Program-made: the position numbers and the translations under genes
Part shown: positions 1 through 11,491 of the stretch, piece by piece
Position numbering within the stretch: the stretch's first letter is position 1
Layout of the letters: each line of letters opens with the position of its first letter
The notes under the pieces: generated by a model
Told to the model about the DNA's origin: nothing
Seen by the model: only the letters and a program-made list of their open reading frames with translations
Databases searched by the model: none
Assembly (NCBI RefSeq): GCF_947172395.1
Contig: NC_069083.1
Span: 19,004,501-19,068,500, forward strand
DNA from: Bicyclus anynana
Lineage: Eukaryota > Arthropoda > Insecta > Lepidoptera > Nymphalidae
Direction of reading: 5' to 3'
DNA: 64,000 nucleotides

Positions 1-68
1 TTAAAGTTGGCCGAATGGATGAGGTATGCGCATCTCTTGGCTGCTCGCCAGAGGGAGCAGGTGGGTCG
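1..68 (+). CDS. possible partial coding exon at left edge
   Basis: The first 68 bases are more GC-rich than what follows and end at a consensus-like donor (GGTCG|GTAAGC). Two forward frames are open up to the donor. Frame 1 reads through 22 codons, including EWMRYAHLLAARQREQ. Frame 3 reads VGRMDEVCASLGCSPEGAGG. I recognise neither, and no downstream partner exon is obvious. It could be the end of an exon from a gene entering from the left, or chance. Confidence 0.22.
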
Positions 69-639
69 GTAAGCAGACTCAGTTTTAATGGAAAATTGCT
101 GTCCTTAGTTGTCAACTTTCTCAAACTACGGAGGTGCTCTCTAATTTCTTCATATTTGCATGCATTTTATGTCTTTGCATGAAAATACTCTATTCAGCTG
201 ATCTAGATTTATCTGGATTTTGATTTATAATAAAATAACTGTACTATGTGCGCTGTAGCATAGTGCGGGTGACAGTTACCTTTTGACGTTCTTAATACGT
301 AATATTATCGTGAATTGCGACAAACTCTCGAAAGTGAAACGAACTGTCACTCGCACCGTGCTATAGGGCACGAACTGTAAACGTCTCGTGGTTTCGCGGG
401 AACGGGAACTATCATGTTCTTGGGGATGCAGGGATAAAAATAGCAAAAATAAATTTAAAAAAAATTTGATTGCTTTTGCATTTTTAAAACTTTACTAGAG
501 GACGTCTTCCGTTTTTCACGACTCCGTCCGATGCAAACAAACTTTCGTCATTTTAATATATATCAGTGTGATTTCTTTTATTAACATCCAGACAATAGAT
601 ATTTATGTTATTAATTTTCCTATACCTAAGTCTCATATT

Positions 640-830
640 TTTTTTTTCTTAAAAGAATATTTGCCATATGTATTAAATATGACCAATATTCCCATTCCCC
701 TCCAACTAGCCGGGAAAGCCTGTGCTAGGAGTGGGTACGACAACAGACCAACGGGCGGGGATCGAACCACCACCCCTCGGTGATAAGTCCGACCACTCTA
801 ACCGTTGAGCTATGGAGGCTTTAATAAAAT
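640..830 (-). mobile_element. tRNA-derived SINE, family C, copy 1
   Basis: Read on the minus strand, the element starts with a tRNA-like head (AGCCTCCATAGCTCAACGG, box A-like; GGTTCGATCCCCGCC, box B-like). The body contains the complement of GACCAATATTCCCATTCCCC. The same head-plus-body order recurs at about 54290-54490, which defines a dispersed family rather than a single tRNA gene. The head departs from a functional tRNA. Confidence 0.6.
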
Positions 831-1513
831 TCAAAATATTCATTATACATAACCCAATTGCCGTTACGCCTTTTAAGTGTTGACAGATGGATGTTATAAT
901 ATAATAAAACTACCACAGCGGTTTTCATAGTCAACACCACAGATATAAGAAGTAACTAGATTTATAAAGTGCCAACTGTTTGTATTGAAACCAGCGTACC
1001 CGGGGGCGTGGCCTTACAAACACATTTATAGTGTAATAATACTTATCACACTGATAAACTCTTCACTTAATTGGCTGTTTAATATTTAGTGAAAAAAGAA
1101 ATATATTACCCTTATTTTAGAGTTGAAAATTATTTATTACCGTTGTCTCAGAACAAATGAAAATTCTTGAATGAAAATTCATGAATGAAATCTGTAGTAC
1201 CGCTACTCGTCACTAGTTGTCTCTATATATAAGCTTTATTACCTTATAAATAAGATTCAAAATGATCCTAACTTTGTTTTATTAATATTGTCTAGGGATG
1301 TGAAATAACGATAGTCTTAAACATCGATAGTCTCGTTACTCGCAGTAAATAAAACGAACGTCTGTTGTTTAAAAAAAAATTGAATTTTATAAAACTAAGA
1401 CGAACAACATAGGTCTATAACAAAATTAAAATATATGAAGAAACACACACAAGAAAGTAAAAAACAAGCATTTTTTTTTAATATACGACTCTGAAAAAAC
1501 ATTAATTCAACTA

Positions 1514-1632
1514 AAACTTTGCACGATTCGAGTTTACACTGTTGTGTAAACTCGAATCGTGCAAAGTTTGACCTTCTTTGTTAAGAAGGTCAAACACAAG
1601 TCCATAACTTGTGTACTTGAAAAATTAAGTAC
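1514..1632. repeat. run of four consecutive hairpins
   Basis: 1514-1539 pairs perfectly with 1544-1569 (26-bp stem, loop TGTT). 1567-1578 pairs perfectly with 1583-1594 (12-bp stem, loop again TGTT). 1594-1601 pairs with 1607-1614 (8 bp). 1613-1618 pairs with 1627-1632 (6 bp). Each hairpin begins within a few bases of the end of the previous one. No gene overlaps them. They precede text resembling the dispersed repeat seen at 8340-8940. Confidence 0.75.
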
Positions 1633-1639
1633 TTTCCAC

Positions 1640-4600
1640 GAAACCTTAACAATTAGGGGATAACCCTATTTCACCCTTTCTATTTTTATATTCGCAACAT
1701 GAAGAATCTATAACCTTCTTCGTACTATTTGCTTAAATTGTGCTAAGTTTCATTTGATTTTATTAAGTAGTTTCGGAGTGATACATTTGGAAAAAAGAAT
1801 GTTTCAACCAATTAAACAATGTTTCACAATTTTCTCAGGACAATTTGACTTACAAATGAAATGAAAAACAAATAATAAAAAATAAAACCCGAGATAGTTA
1901 GTACAGTTTCGTCATATCTTTCTCAGACTATTCTTTTCGAACTGTATTTATTTACAGAAGATTTTTTATATTTTTTTCAGTATGTACTGTACAATATTTG
2001 CCAATACAAAATAGACCAAACTGCAAGTATTGTAATGCCTATCTGTCAACTTTAGATATCATCAGAAAAACACCACAATGTCACATTATTGCAATGTCTA
2101 AATTAGTTCGTTTAAGTTTTGAAAAACACGTGACCAGCTGCTCTAAGTATTTCGTAAACTTAATTCCTAAATATTTCAACGAAAAGATTCTCTTTTCTGC
2201 AAAGAAGTAAAAATAGTTCCTAAATATATAAAAAACACGATAGTATATTTTTTTTTAATCGTCGGTTTTTGCAGAAAATAACTCAATTATTTCCTATTTA
2301 ACTATAATGAGTTTCATGATGAATGTTACCAGTAGATTATTTTCCAACCCGTTAGTAGTAAATAGGTCAATTACAAATACTCAGACTTGACGTTCCTAAC
2401 ACTTTAAGTACGTCACTTTATTTGTATCCTAAATGACACAAATATGACTTTTAGAAAAAAAAAATCTTTTTGTTTGGCACTGCCGTGACTACTAAATATC
2501 TTCTGTTTCCACTTTACATTAACGTGTCTGACTGAGTAAAAAGTTTGGAACAAATTACAATGCGGTTTTGCATAAAACAAATTTTGCTTCCTAGTCGCCT
2601 CGATTCACTTTTTCCTCTCCGGATTCCTAAAAAAAATTCCGAAAATTTCATCATTATCGTGTCATCATAATATAATAGTAGTAGATATAAAATATCGATA
2701 TATTATTATTAGACATCCCTAAATGAATAGCCAAATGACATATGGCAGCTGCTTAAATTCAAAAGTAACATAAATCAAAATTACACTTTTTTCAGGAGAA
2801 CTAAAACAAGAAAAATAAAAAATATTTTTTGGTCTATTTCTCCTCTTATTTTATATAAAGCATAATATATATATACATAATATATACATTGGAATCAAAT
2901 TTTTAAAATGTTTTGCAGTTTTCTGATAAACTTAATGCTAGAGGAGATATTAAAAGCATAAAATATGCTCAATCAATAAAATAATCGTATATTTATTGAT
3001 TTCTTATGTAACACAAGTTAAAACGAGATAAAATAATGGTATTAATCTTGTTTCACTGTCTCAAATCAATAAACATTCCCCTTCGTCACTTGTTTTTTTA
3101 TTTATTTATTTTATACTGCGGTGGTGTACACGTACACGTAATTTAATTTTTACTGATTCAACGCTTACATTTATGTCTTTTTTTTTATTAATTCACAGCT
3201 CTGTCATAATAGCGGAAACGTGGTGGTATTTAGAAGGAAAACGGCCACGAGGTAGATCACCAATCCGATGGTCCGACTAAAGAGAGAAATTCATTGAAAA
3301 ATATTAAAGAACCTAAAGGCAAAACGAACTCTGTCTCTTAAGTTTATTTTGACCTTAAAATTGTTTAAAAGGAAATGATCGTTTAGGTACATTTTATATG
3401 CCTAACAACAGGTACATTTTATATGCCTAACAACAGTTTTTAAATAATACAAAAAGGTACTTTCATTTAAAAATTCACTTTATTATTTAAAGCTGGAGCA
3501 TTCCTAAATATGGTAATTTTGTATATAATTAAAAAGTAACACAGATTATTTTGTGATTAATGTTCGACTGACAACGCGCAACTCAGAATATAGCAGTTTG
3601 GATTATATTTCGCACGTTAACAATGAAAATTCAAAAGTCAAATAATTACAATTTCTTGTTGTAAATTTTATGCAAAATCAATGGGTGTTTTCGTTAAATA
3701 TAAAATAACAAGGATTATTAATATTAATAATTAATACATTTAATTAGGAATAGAAGAATTATTGCAATAAAATCATTTTTGTATATTTTTGATTTATGAT
3801 AGTTTTGTTGTTGTTGTTGACGCAGCAAATGTATGCCCACTGATGTCAACAGAATCTTCGAGAAAATCGAACTTGTATTACAATAAAGTAAACTTTAGTA
3901 CTATTACCGTAATGTTCATTTTAGTTTGTGACTTTGAGTAAAATTATTTTTTCATATTTTAATGAAAATATAATAAAATATGTCTTAACGATGGTACGAA
4001 ACACCATAATTTGATAAATGTTTGTGGCGGCTATCATTTTTGTATTGCAAAACGGCACAATTAAGCATTTTTCTAATCGTTTTTAATTATTTTCAATTAC
4101 CGTATTTGACAACCGCAGGACGTAACGTGTCAGTCAACGAAACAAGACTGCTAGTACATGCGCGGATAGGCTTGCGAAGCTCCGCACACCCGGGTGTAAG
4201 CGGGCCACGCCCCTATGCTACTTCTATTGCTAAAAGCGTTAGCTTTTAGCGATCTCTGTTCTGTGGTCAACACGGAGACGCAAAACATTTACAGCTTTCA
4301 CAATAATAATAGGAATTTGCTTTCACTGCAAGTTGTTGCACAAGACGTCTCGCACATTGCTACGCCTGATTAGTGTGCCTTATGCTCCTCACACACTAAC
4401 TATATCATAGCCAATAGCGTAGGGTGAGGTCGCCTACCTTACTCCCTAGGGAAATACTTCTCTCGGTTGTCCAATAGCTAGCCTGTGGGTTCGAATCACA
4501 AGCTCGTGTGTTGGGTTATAGCATAATGAGCTTTTCTTTCTTTAAAATAAACCTATAATTATGTATACAAAAGCGAAAGTTAATCATCATTAGTAACCCA
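1640..4600. other. gene-poor AT-rich stretch
   Basis: No convincing gene. An open stretch at 1981-2213 follows a good-looking acceptor (a long T-run ending in CAG) but matches nothing I recognise. A perfect 25-bp direct duplication (GGTACATTTTATATGCCTAA plus five bases) lies at 3386-3410 and 3411-3435. The rest is AT-rich sequence with short homopolymer runs. Confidence 0.5.
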
Positions 4601-4722
4601 TTTTCAGTTCACTGTTGAGCACGAGTCTCCTCTCAAAATGAGAGGGGTTAGGCCAATAGTCCACGACGCTGCGTTGGCCCAATGCGGATTGGCAGACTTC
4701 ACACACGAACTCCTCCTCCTCC
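4600..4722 (-). mobile_element. SINE family A tail, minus copy
   Basis: On the minus strand this reads the family A signature: TGTGTGAAGTCTGCCAATCC, then the 'GCATTGGGCCA' block, then CCTCTCATTTTGAGAGGAGA and a 'GCTCAACAGTGA' end. The same order is found at about 7155, 8200, 12445, 15385 and 62380. A truncated tRNA-derived SINE is the best explanation. Confidence 0.65.
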
Positions 4723-5649
4723 TACAAGGAGGCTTTGCTTCAATAAAGGTTGTCTATGCTATGCATCGTGACTTTAACAATATTGCCTAGAATGGAACGA
4801 TTAATTGCATTTGTAAAGGCACTTATAGCGAATATGAGCTTTTAAAAATTGTAAATGACATAAAAATGACAATTTAAATATTATGAAAGTTATTTTTTTT
4901 TTCACTCCTCCTATCATGAGGCAAGCAGGAGCATGTCTCGCTACGGAACAATTTACTCGTATATCGTTAGATAAAAAAGGTGCAATCATCCAATTGAAGC
5001 CCTCCGTGTTGTTTGTGACTCCTGCGTGGGGAGAGCGAGGATACAAAGACTTAGGTATACTCGTACAGCACAAATAACTGTCTTTTTTTTTTCACGATGA
5101 GTTCATTTGTAACAGACTATCTCGTTATTTTGAGACTCATCCCGCATGCTATTACCAACATGTGAAGTTATTAGTGTTACACTCTGTGGGTCGGTCATTA
5201 TCAGTGTCATCGACATGAATTGTGACGACCACTCTGGTTCAGTTGGTAGCGCTATGATTCTCAACACGCTAACAATGATCATTGAAGTCGGTTAAGATTC
5301 AAGCATCATGACCTTCTGTTTATCTTACGTCCGTAGTACACCTAATATACTCCCGACCAAATTTATTTTTTGACCACGACGGCCCATATATTGACGAGAT
5401 GAACCATATACGCAGGAGATATTATAGTGCACAAGTGTTTGCGCAAGCACAGTGCACTCTCTATTCCCTCACTCTCATTGTCCGATGGGATGGCAGACCG
5501 ACACGAACGGTGAGAAATTAGGCGCAGGACTGAGGGTTTATATGCTCTCCGAAGCACAGGGGTGTACCAACACCGCCAACGTCCAGGCTTCTATTAAAAA
5601 ATTTTGTAATAAGAAAATTTGAAAGAAGACGTATTCGACGTAACGTATT

Positions 5650-5732
5650 TTTTGCTGGCATAACCCAGGTTTCGAACCATGGGCCTCATTTTCCGTAACC
5701 GAACCATCTTACCACGGGACAAATGAGGCAGT
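5650..5732 (-). mobile_element. tRNA-like SINE head, minus
   Basis: The minus strand reads a tRNA-like module: GCCTCATTTGTCCCGTGGTA (box A region), then ATGGTTCGAAACCTGGGTTA (box B region). It sits in repeat-rich sequence with no recognisable anticodon arm of a real tRNA, so a degenerate SINE head is preferred over a tRNA gene. Confidence 0.45.
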
Positions 5733-7154
5733 TACACCTAAATGTTATAATAACTCACTAACCCCTCCTAAGTTAGCACACTTTCCTCTCGCCCGACATA
5801 GACAATCACCATAACTTGAAAATAATGGGATAAAACTCGACAAACTTTGAAGTTTGAACTAGTGCTGTACCACTCAAAATTTCAACGTTCCACCAATTCA
5901 ATATTGGTCTTGAGCAAGTAAGCCGTGAATAACTGAATAATCTTCAAGTTTTCTACCGGAATCTTGTCGAAGGCTTTCGGGGAATCCACTCAACAATAAC
6001 AAGCACCCCTCAAAGGGTTACGTCCCTAATAGTCGAGGGTTGTCGAGTTGTTTGGGGAATTGGGGATTTAAGTAGTTTGATTTTTGTACAGAGAGACTAT
6101 TGTTAATTTTGGCTAGTTTTGCCCTTGGACTATTTCATACAAAACAAAATTAGGTTGAACGCAAATTTCTAAAATTATTTATTAAATCGACATGGATACT
6201 TTTCGTAGTAGTACAGCTTCTTTCGTGGAAGTACTACTAGCATACTTATATCTACCTTCGAGCAACATCGTTGTGATCCGAACTAGAATTAACTCAGTAG
6301 CCCAGTCAATTATTTAAATTAAATAGGTCAACCTGGGAATGAAAGAATATACTCATTTGGATGTTCTAAAAGTTGTCTAATAAAATATATTGTCTGCACC
6401 GTAAGTTTTTTAAGGTTAAAGGTTACAAAAATCAGTTTTTCGCGATTATTATGATGCATTAGCTCCAATGTTATTAGTGGGTAAATCTACTACAAAAATT
6501 GTAAAGCGTAAACCACAAAATATACTTAAAATTGCCTACTTTAGTGTAAAACTTGAATATACTTAAACTTTATACCATACACAATTTATTATCCTTGAAA
6601 ACTTTCCAGAAAGCGGACTGAGTTTACAAAGGTGAAATATAATCACAAGTGTGTTATTTGTTACACAAATATATTCCGTGGAATATATTTTTACAAGTTC
6701 ATTCAAGTATCTGTTTGTCGTTATAGTTGGTTTAGCTGATTTATCGCAAATGAGAGTTTTATAGAGATCGGTGGCTTTCTTGGTACTTATTTTTAGAGAA
6801 TATTGTAAAATGGTGATAACAAAAACAACACTTTGTTGTGAACTCTTCTGTCATCATGGCGGGTTTGGAACCCTTGTAACTGTAATTTTATGTTTTTAAC
6901 TTTACTTAAGAAAATAATTTATCAACCATTTCAAAAGTCTACTTAAAATAAAAGTATTTTGAATTTGACTTACCGACATCTAATGGTATTGTAAAATTAT
7001 ATTAACCTACATCCAAAAGGATAGAGGTTCTAGTAATATGTTCGGCAGTATAAATACTTGTTTTATACCTAGTTATTTAAGACCCAGAGAATAGTTTCAC
7101 TTATTAATACTACCCGAAAAACTATTTCTGTTTCTGTATTAAAAAATTTATTTC

Positions 7155-7275
7155 TGTGCGCGTGTGAAGTCTGCCAATCCGCATTGGGCCAGCGTGGTGG
7201 ACTATGGCCTAACCCCTCTCATTCTGAGAGGAGACTCGTGCTCAGCAGTGAGCCTAATATGGGTTCATAATGATA
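7155..7275 (+). mobile_element. SINE family A tail, plus copy
   Basis: Plus-strand copy of the family A tail: GTGTGAAGTCTGCCAATCCG, GCCAGCGTGGTGGACTATGG, a 'CTCTCATTCTGAGAGGAGAC' stem-loop-like block, ending near TGGGTTCATAATGAT. The tRNA-like head is missing, so the copy is 5' truncated. Confidence 0.65.
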
Positions 7276-7639
7276 TGAACAAAGTAGCGGACAATAGTAA
7301 GTATACCAATAAATATTATTTCCATTGCCAAAATTAAACACTAACATGTTTAATCATAAAAACATTTGACAGCTGTGCTAAGTTAAATAAATGTAGTTTG
7401 AATAAACACTAGAACAAATGATTCATTTTAAAAGAAAAACAACTATTGCGTTGCTTGCAAAATGAAATTTTCCATTGCGCAATTCATTTTTATATTAATT
7501 TTACAGGAAAAGTTTGACCGTAACTTTTCCGTGAACAGTGCGGAAAATTCATGTTACCTGGCTGGCTGCGACAGGACATACATTTTTTGCAGTGAACAAA
7601 AGACAAACATGAGTTATCACTGTAGTTTTGGATTTATTA

Positions 7640-7856
7640 TATGAACTAGCAGACGCCGGCGGTTTCACTCGCGTGGTTCCCGTTCCCGTAGGAATACGGG
7701 GATAAAATATAGCCTATAGCACTCGGGGATAGTGTAGCTTCCCCACAGTGAAAGAGTTTTTTCCCCACAGTGAAAGGGTTCTGTAGTTTCAGTGCCTATT
7801 TAAAACAAACAAACAAATGTTTCCTTTATATAATATTAGTAGTAGATGAACTATTT
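7640..7856 (+). mobile_element. dispersed repeat (GCGCGGTTTCACCCGCGTGG type)
   Basis: Starts near 'AACTAGCAGACGCCGGCGGT', continues with CACTCGCGTGGTTCCCGTTC and GGAATACGGGGATAAAATAT, and ends in a (CAAA)n-like stretch and 'TAATATTAGTAGTAGATGAA'. The same body occurs at 46730 and 50449. No terminal inverted repeats are seen. The 3' end of a non-LTR element or a Helitron-like element are both possible. Confidence 0.55.
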
Positions 7857-8057
7857 CAAAAGTATCTTAAATACAGTCTTATATTACACTAATACTAAGC
7901 TGTTGTAAATTGGTTACTATTCAAACATTATTAAATTAATTAATTGCAATATTAAAATAATCAGATTTTAAAGCATAAACTCTTGATAAAAGTATCACGT
8001 TTTTTGTATCGCTATGATAAAAATCCAAGGTTTTAAAAAATATATTTAGTAAGTATG

Positions 8058-8275
8058 AATTGGACAACGTGATAGCCCACTGGATATGACCTCTGCCTCC
8101 GATTCCGGAGGGTGTGGGTTCGAGTTGTAAGAGTGAGGATTTTAAGAAATTAAATATCACGTGTCTCAAACGGTGAAAGAAAAACATCGTGAGGAAACTT
8201 GCATACCAGAGAATTTTCTTAATTCTCTACGTGTGTGAAGTCTGCCAATCCGCATTGGACAAGCGTGGTGGAGTA
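8058..8275 (+). mobile_element. SINE family A with tRNA-like head, plus
   Basis: The most complete family A copy in the window. The head is 'GTGATAGCCCACTGGATATG' with box B-like GTGGGTTCGAGTTGTAAGAG. The middle block contains 'CATCGTGAGGAAACTTGCAT', and the shared tail is GTGTGAAGTCTGCCAATCCG. It is truncated after the GCGTGGTGGA block. This copy ties the head (also alone at 36888) to the tail. Confidence 0.7.
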
Positions 8276-8339
8276 TTTTTTGAAAAGAATTTGAAGAAAT
8301 TGAAGAATTGCCTTAGCTTGAAAGTCTGTCAGCCTATGC

Positions 8340-8940
8340 TTTTGCGAAATTGTTTTTTTTTTATAATTTCACCCCAACGTAGTCGCGGGCGTCCGCTAGT
8401 TGCAACATAAAAATCAGTGCGCCATTAAAATAATGCACCCTACCCCCCCAACCACCTTACCTTACCTAGTATTTCACCCCCTTCTATTAATATTTTCGCA
8501 TGTTATAAATATATAATAAATAGTCCACTACACGTTATAAACCTAACTCAAAACATGATGATTTATATTATAAAAAGCTTCAACAGCTTCCCTTTAGGGG
8601 CAGAATTTTGAAATCTCTTGAATGACATTATTTTAAGTATTTTTCTGTTGGTACACATACCAATTTTCACAAGTGCTTCTTGATAAATGATGGACTTTCC
8701 ATAAAAGCTATCAACCCCTGTTTCACCCCCTTCTGATTAAAAGTATCATATAAACTTTTACGTATAATCTCTAATCGTACCAAGTTTCATTTAAATTCAT
8801 TCAGTGCTATTAAGCTAGTTAAGGCTCGATGTTGATGCCCGGTCAGCAAAATCACAGACATACAGACAGGCAGACAGAGAGACGTACAAAAAATGAAAAA
8901 ATAGAAATTTTAGTAGTCTATAGTTCTATCAATCTATTTA
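8340..8940. mobile_element. dispersed repeat, CGGGCGTCCGCTAG family
   Basis: Begins with GTAGTCGCGGGCGTCCGCTA on the plus strand, the complement of the start of the 22373 and 42458 copies. It contains CCCCTGTTTCACCCCCTTCT and ACCAAGTTTCATTTAAATTC, which also match the 22373 copy, and ends with a CAGACAGGCAGACAGAGAGA microsatellite. It is probably a composite of two or more insertions. Confidence 0.4.
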
Positions 8941-10480
8941 TTTCAGCTTGCAGCTAGACTTCCTCTTGCGGTCCCCTCTCTGTGGTCCCACCTGTTGACT
9001 TTGTTTACATACGTACCAAGGAATTTTCTAGCATCGACATCTGCAATCTAATCTCGACTTTAAATTCAAGAAATTGAATTGCTTTTTCTTTAACATACAA
9101 AACACCTATTAAGGCAGTGGTTTGTTTCGAAATTTTAGTGCACTTTTCTAGAATGCGCTCGTCGTATGTACGTATGTATTCAAGCTGAATTTAAATCTTA
9201 ATACTTAAGCAATGAGGTTCATATTTGATTGCGAGTGTATGTGTGGTTATGCTTGAGTAAAAATGGGTTGGTTTAATTCGAACGCTATTTCGCCTTAACG
9301 TCGTAGAGACAGCAAAACAATTTTTAAGTTGACATTAACGGTCGGAAGTCACAGCCTTGTTTACGTTTACATTTCATGCTGCCAGTTTCATTCTGTTTTC
9401 TAAACTGAAAACTGTATACATAATCAAAAGAATGCAAGTGCAAAAGTAGTCACAAAACAACTAAGCTGGCAATTTACTGAATCAAAATCTCCATAACGAA
9501 TTACCCAAAATAGAAAATTTTAACATACTTTTAAATGCTGAATTGCATTTTAAATGCATTGCATTTTTAAAGTAATATTATAAACATTATAATGCTTGTT
9601 TTTTTCTTAAATGGTAATGCGATTTGACTCGAAAAGCAATCGATTAATTGTATTTTGTGAAAGAATATTTCAACCACCAACCGAATAGTTTAATGTAAAC
9701 AAACAAACAAACAATCGAATCTTTTCTCTACATAATATTATATAGTATAGATTAATCTCGATCGTAACTAGTTATGAATGAATGTTAACGTATCTAATTC
9801 AATATAAAACTATCGATTATAACAGGATGGCAAAATGATGTAATGTAATTATTTAATTATGTAAAACACCTACAAGAAACAGGCGGAAAGAGTTAGGATG
9901 ACCTACAAGTGGCGTTTCTGTTAACGGTACCCGCACACGCAGTCGTTGTGTGTGTTAACTAATCCCGGCGCAGGGGTCGCAAGCCGTGGTCCGACTTTTG
10001 ATTTAACCAACTTTAAATATGAATTGATTTCAAAGTATCACACATTACAACACATCACACAACAAGTATCACAACACAAAAGAAGATATAATTTTCTTCT
10101 TTCTGGTAACACTATATTTTCTTTGAACGTTTTATTATATATATTTAAATCATCCGTAGGTATATGTTATATGTTGTATATAACTGTGGTATAAAACATT
10201 TTTAAAATAGGCATTAGATATCAGATATAATATTTAAAATTTTCCTTATACTTTCTATGATAACAATAACAATTTCGAGGAAAAAGTTTTATTTAATCCT
10301 TTCACTCGAGATAAAAATCTACAACAACAAATAAAATCAAAACAAAAAACCAGTCTGCGAGGTCAACGCACTACAAACGTAACCCACTTAGGGTCGTCGT
10401 GAGTCAGTGTGACTCAACCACACATTTCATTTTCACTTTCCCGTGTTGACTACACCTGCCCCTGCCTGCCGGGCAGCGTA
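8941..10480. other. gene-poor stretch upstream of the heat shock gene
   Basis: No supported gene. The open stretch at 9946-10194 starts at a GTG-rich site and shows no recognisable domain. The last ~100 bases before 10500 become GC-richer as the heat shock promoter is approached. Confidence 0.5.
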
Positions 10481-10513
10481 GTTATCAATGAAACAAAACC
10501 GGCGTCGGTGTAC

Positions 10514-10575
10514 GTTCTAGAACAGCCGGCGAAACTATATAAGCGCTGCAGCGACGCGGGACCGCCAATATACTG
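10514..10575 (+). promoter_or_regulatory. heat-shock promoter: HSE, TATA, start region
   Basis: GTTCTAGAAC at 10514-10523 is a perfect inverted pair of the heat-shock unit (TTCnnGAA), and a further GAA sits at 10531-10533. A TATA box, TATATAAG, is at 10536-10543. The start codon is at 10609, leaving a 5' untranslated region of roughly 40 bases if transcription starts about 30 bases after the TATA box. This arrangement is typical of heat-inducible insect genes; inducibility itself is inferred. Confidence 0.75.
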
Positions 10576-10608
10576 AATACCACACGAGAGCAACCACGCG
10601 AGAACACG

Positions 10609-11361
10609 ATGTACAAATACGCGCTAGCACTTGCACTGCTCGCCGTCGCCGGCTGCGAGGAGAGACCCCACAAGACCACCCAGTATGTGGACCCCTTCGC
10701 GATGATCGACCGACACTTCACACACTCACTGGCGTACCACTACCTGTGGCCGTGGAACCAGCTCATACGCGCCGCGGCCGCACTGGACATCGAGGAGTCC
10801 CTGGAAGACCCGCAGATCATATCGGATTCAGAAAAATACCTAATCAACCTGAACGTCAGAAGATTCAAACCGGACGAACTGAAAATCAAAGTGAAGAACC
10901 GACACATCATCGTCGAAGGCAAACACAAGGAGAAGGACAACGAGAAGAAATACATGGCGAACCACTTCGTGCAACGCTTCGTACTCCCGCCTGGCACGCA
11001 GCAGGAGGAAGTCAGAGCGGTGTACAACGAGAAGCGCGTTCTGTCTATAACGGCACCGAAGCACGAGCTGCCGCCGCCTCTGCCGGAGAGGGAAGTGCCG
11101 ATCGAAGTTATATTGCCAGAAGAGAATACCGAAGTGGTCGCTGAAAAGCTGGAGGAGGACATAAAAGAGACGGCGGCGCCATCGATTCCCACTTCATCAG
11201 TTACCCCATTAGAACAAATCGACTTGGAGGCGACGACTCACGTCGGGAAAATAAGGAAGAAAGAGCTGAAAACAACAACGAAAACGACGAAAGATAACGA
11301 AGTCACGAAGGGGATCGACGGCAACGGATTGGATTACGCGCTAATCGAAACCGACGAGTGA
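10609..11361 (+). CDS. small heat shock protein (HSP20) with signal peptide
   Basis: Single-exon gene of 250 codons. Residues 1-16 (MYKYALALALLAVAGC) form a signal peptide, unlike most cytosolic small heat shock proteins. The alpha-crystallin domain spans about residues 73-150, beginning SDSEKYLINLNVRRFKPDEL and ending with the conserved strand EKRVLSITAPK. A C-terminal I-x-V motif (PIEVI, residues 164-168) is the usual partner-groove ligand. An unusual tail of about 80 residues, rich in Glu, Thr and Lys, follows; it carries no KDEL-type signal. As a family member it should act as an ATP-independent holdase; the signal peptide implies work in the secretory pathway or outside the cell. The start codon is the first ATG after the TATA box and gives the signal peptide. 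It resembles the lethal(2)essential-for-life group, but the orthologue is not certain. Confidence 0.94.
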   Translation: MYKYALALALLAVAGCEERPHKTTQYVDPFAMIDRHFTHSLAYHYLWPWNQLIRAAAALDIEESLEDPQIISDSEKYLINLNVRRFKPDELKIKVKNRHIIVEGKHKEKDNEKKYMANHFVQRFVLPPGTQQEEVRAVYNEKRVLSITAPKHELPPPLPEREVPIEVILPEENTEVVAEKLEEDIKETAAPSIPTSSVTPLEQIDLEATTHVGKIRKKELKTTTKTTKDNEVTKGIDGNGLDYALIETDE

Positions 11362-11485
11362 ATGACTGAGCAGGGGGATGGGAAAAGACTGAAAATGAGC
11401 TTTAAAGTGAGTGAATGCATCTCGTTGAACGAGATAGTGCTGTGGTGTTTTGTCAATTAAGTATTAAAGTTATTCGTTTTAATTA

Positions 11486-11491
11486 AATAAA
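11486..11491 (+). terminator. poly(A) signal of the small heat shock gene
   Basis: AATAAA lies 125 bases after the stop codon and is followed by a T-rich stretch (TTTTGTTTTTTTTTA), the usual downstream element. Confidence 0.75.

Noticed and set aside
1981..2213. 70-codon open frame after a strong acceptor-like site
   Set aside because: AT-rich, no recognisable domain, no phase-compatible upstream exon, no poly(A) context; kept only as a remark.
10740..11192. Long open frames on both strands overlapping the small heat shock gene
   Set aside because: The plus-strand frame at 10609-11361 carries a full alpha-crystallin domain and signal peptide; the others are shadows of its GC-rich codon use.
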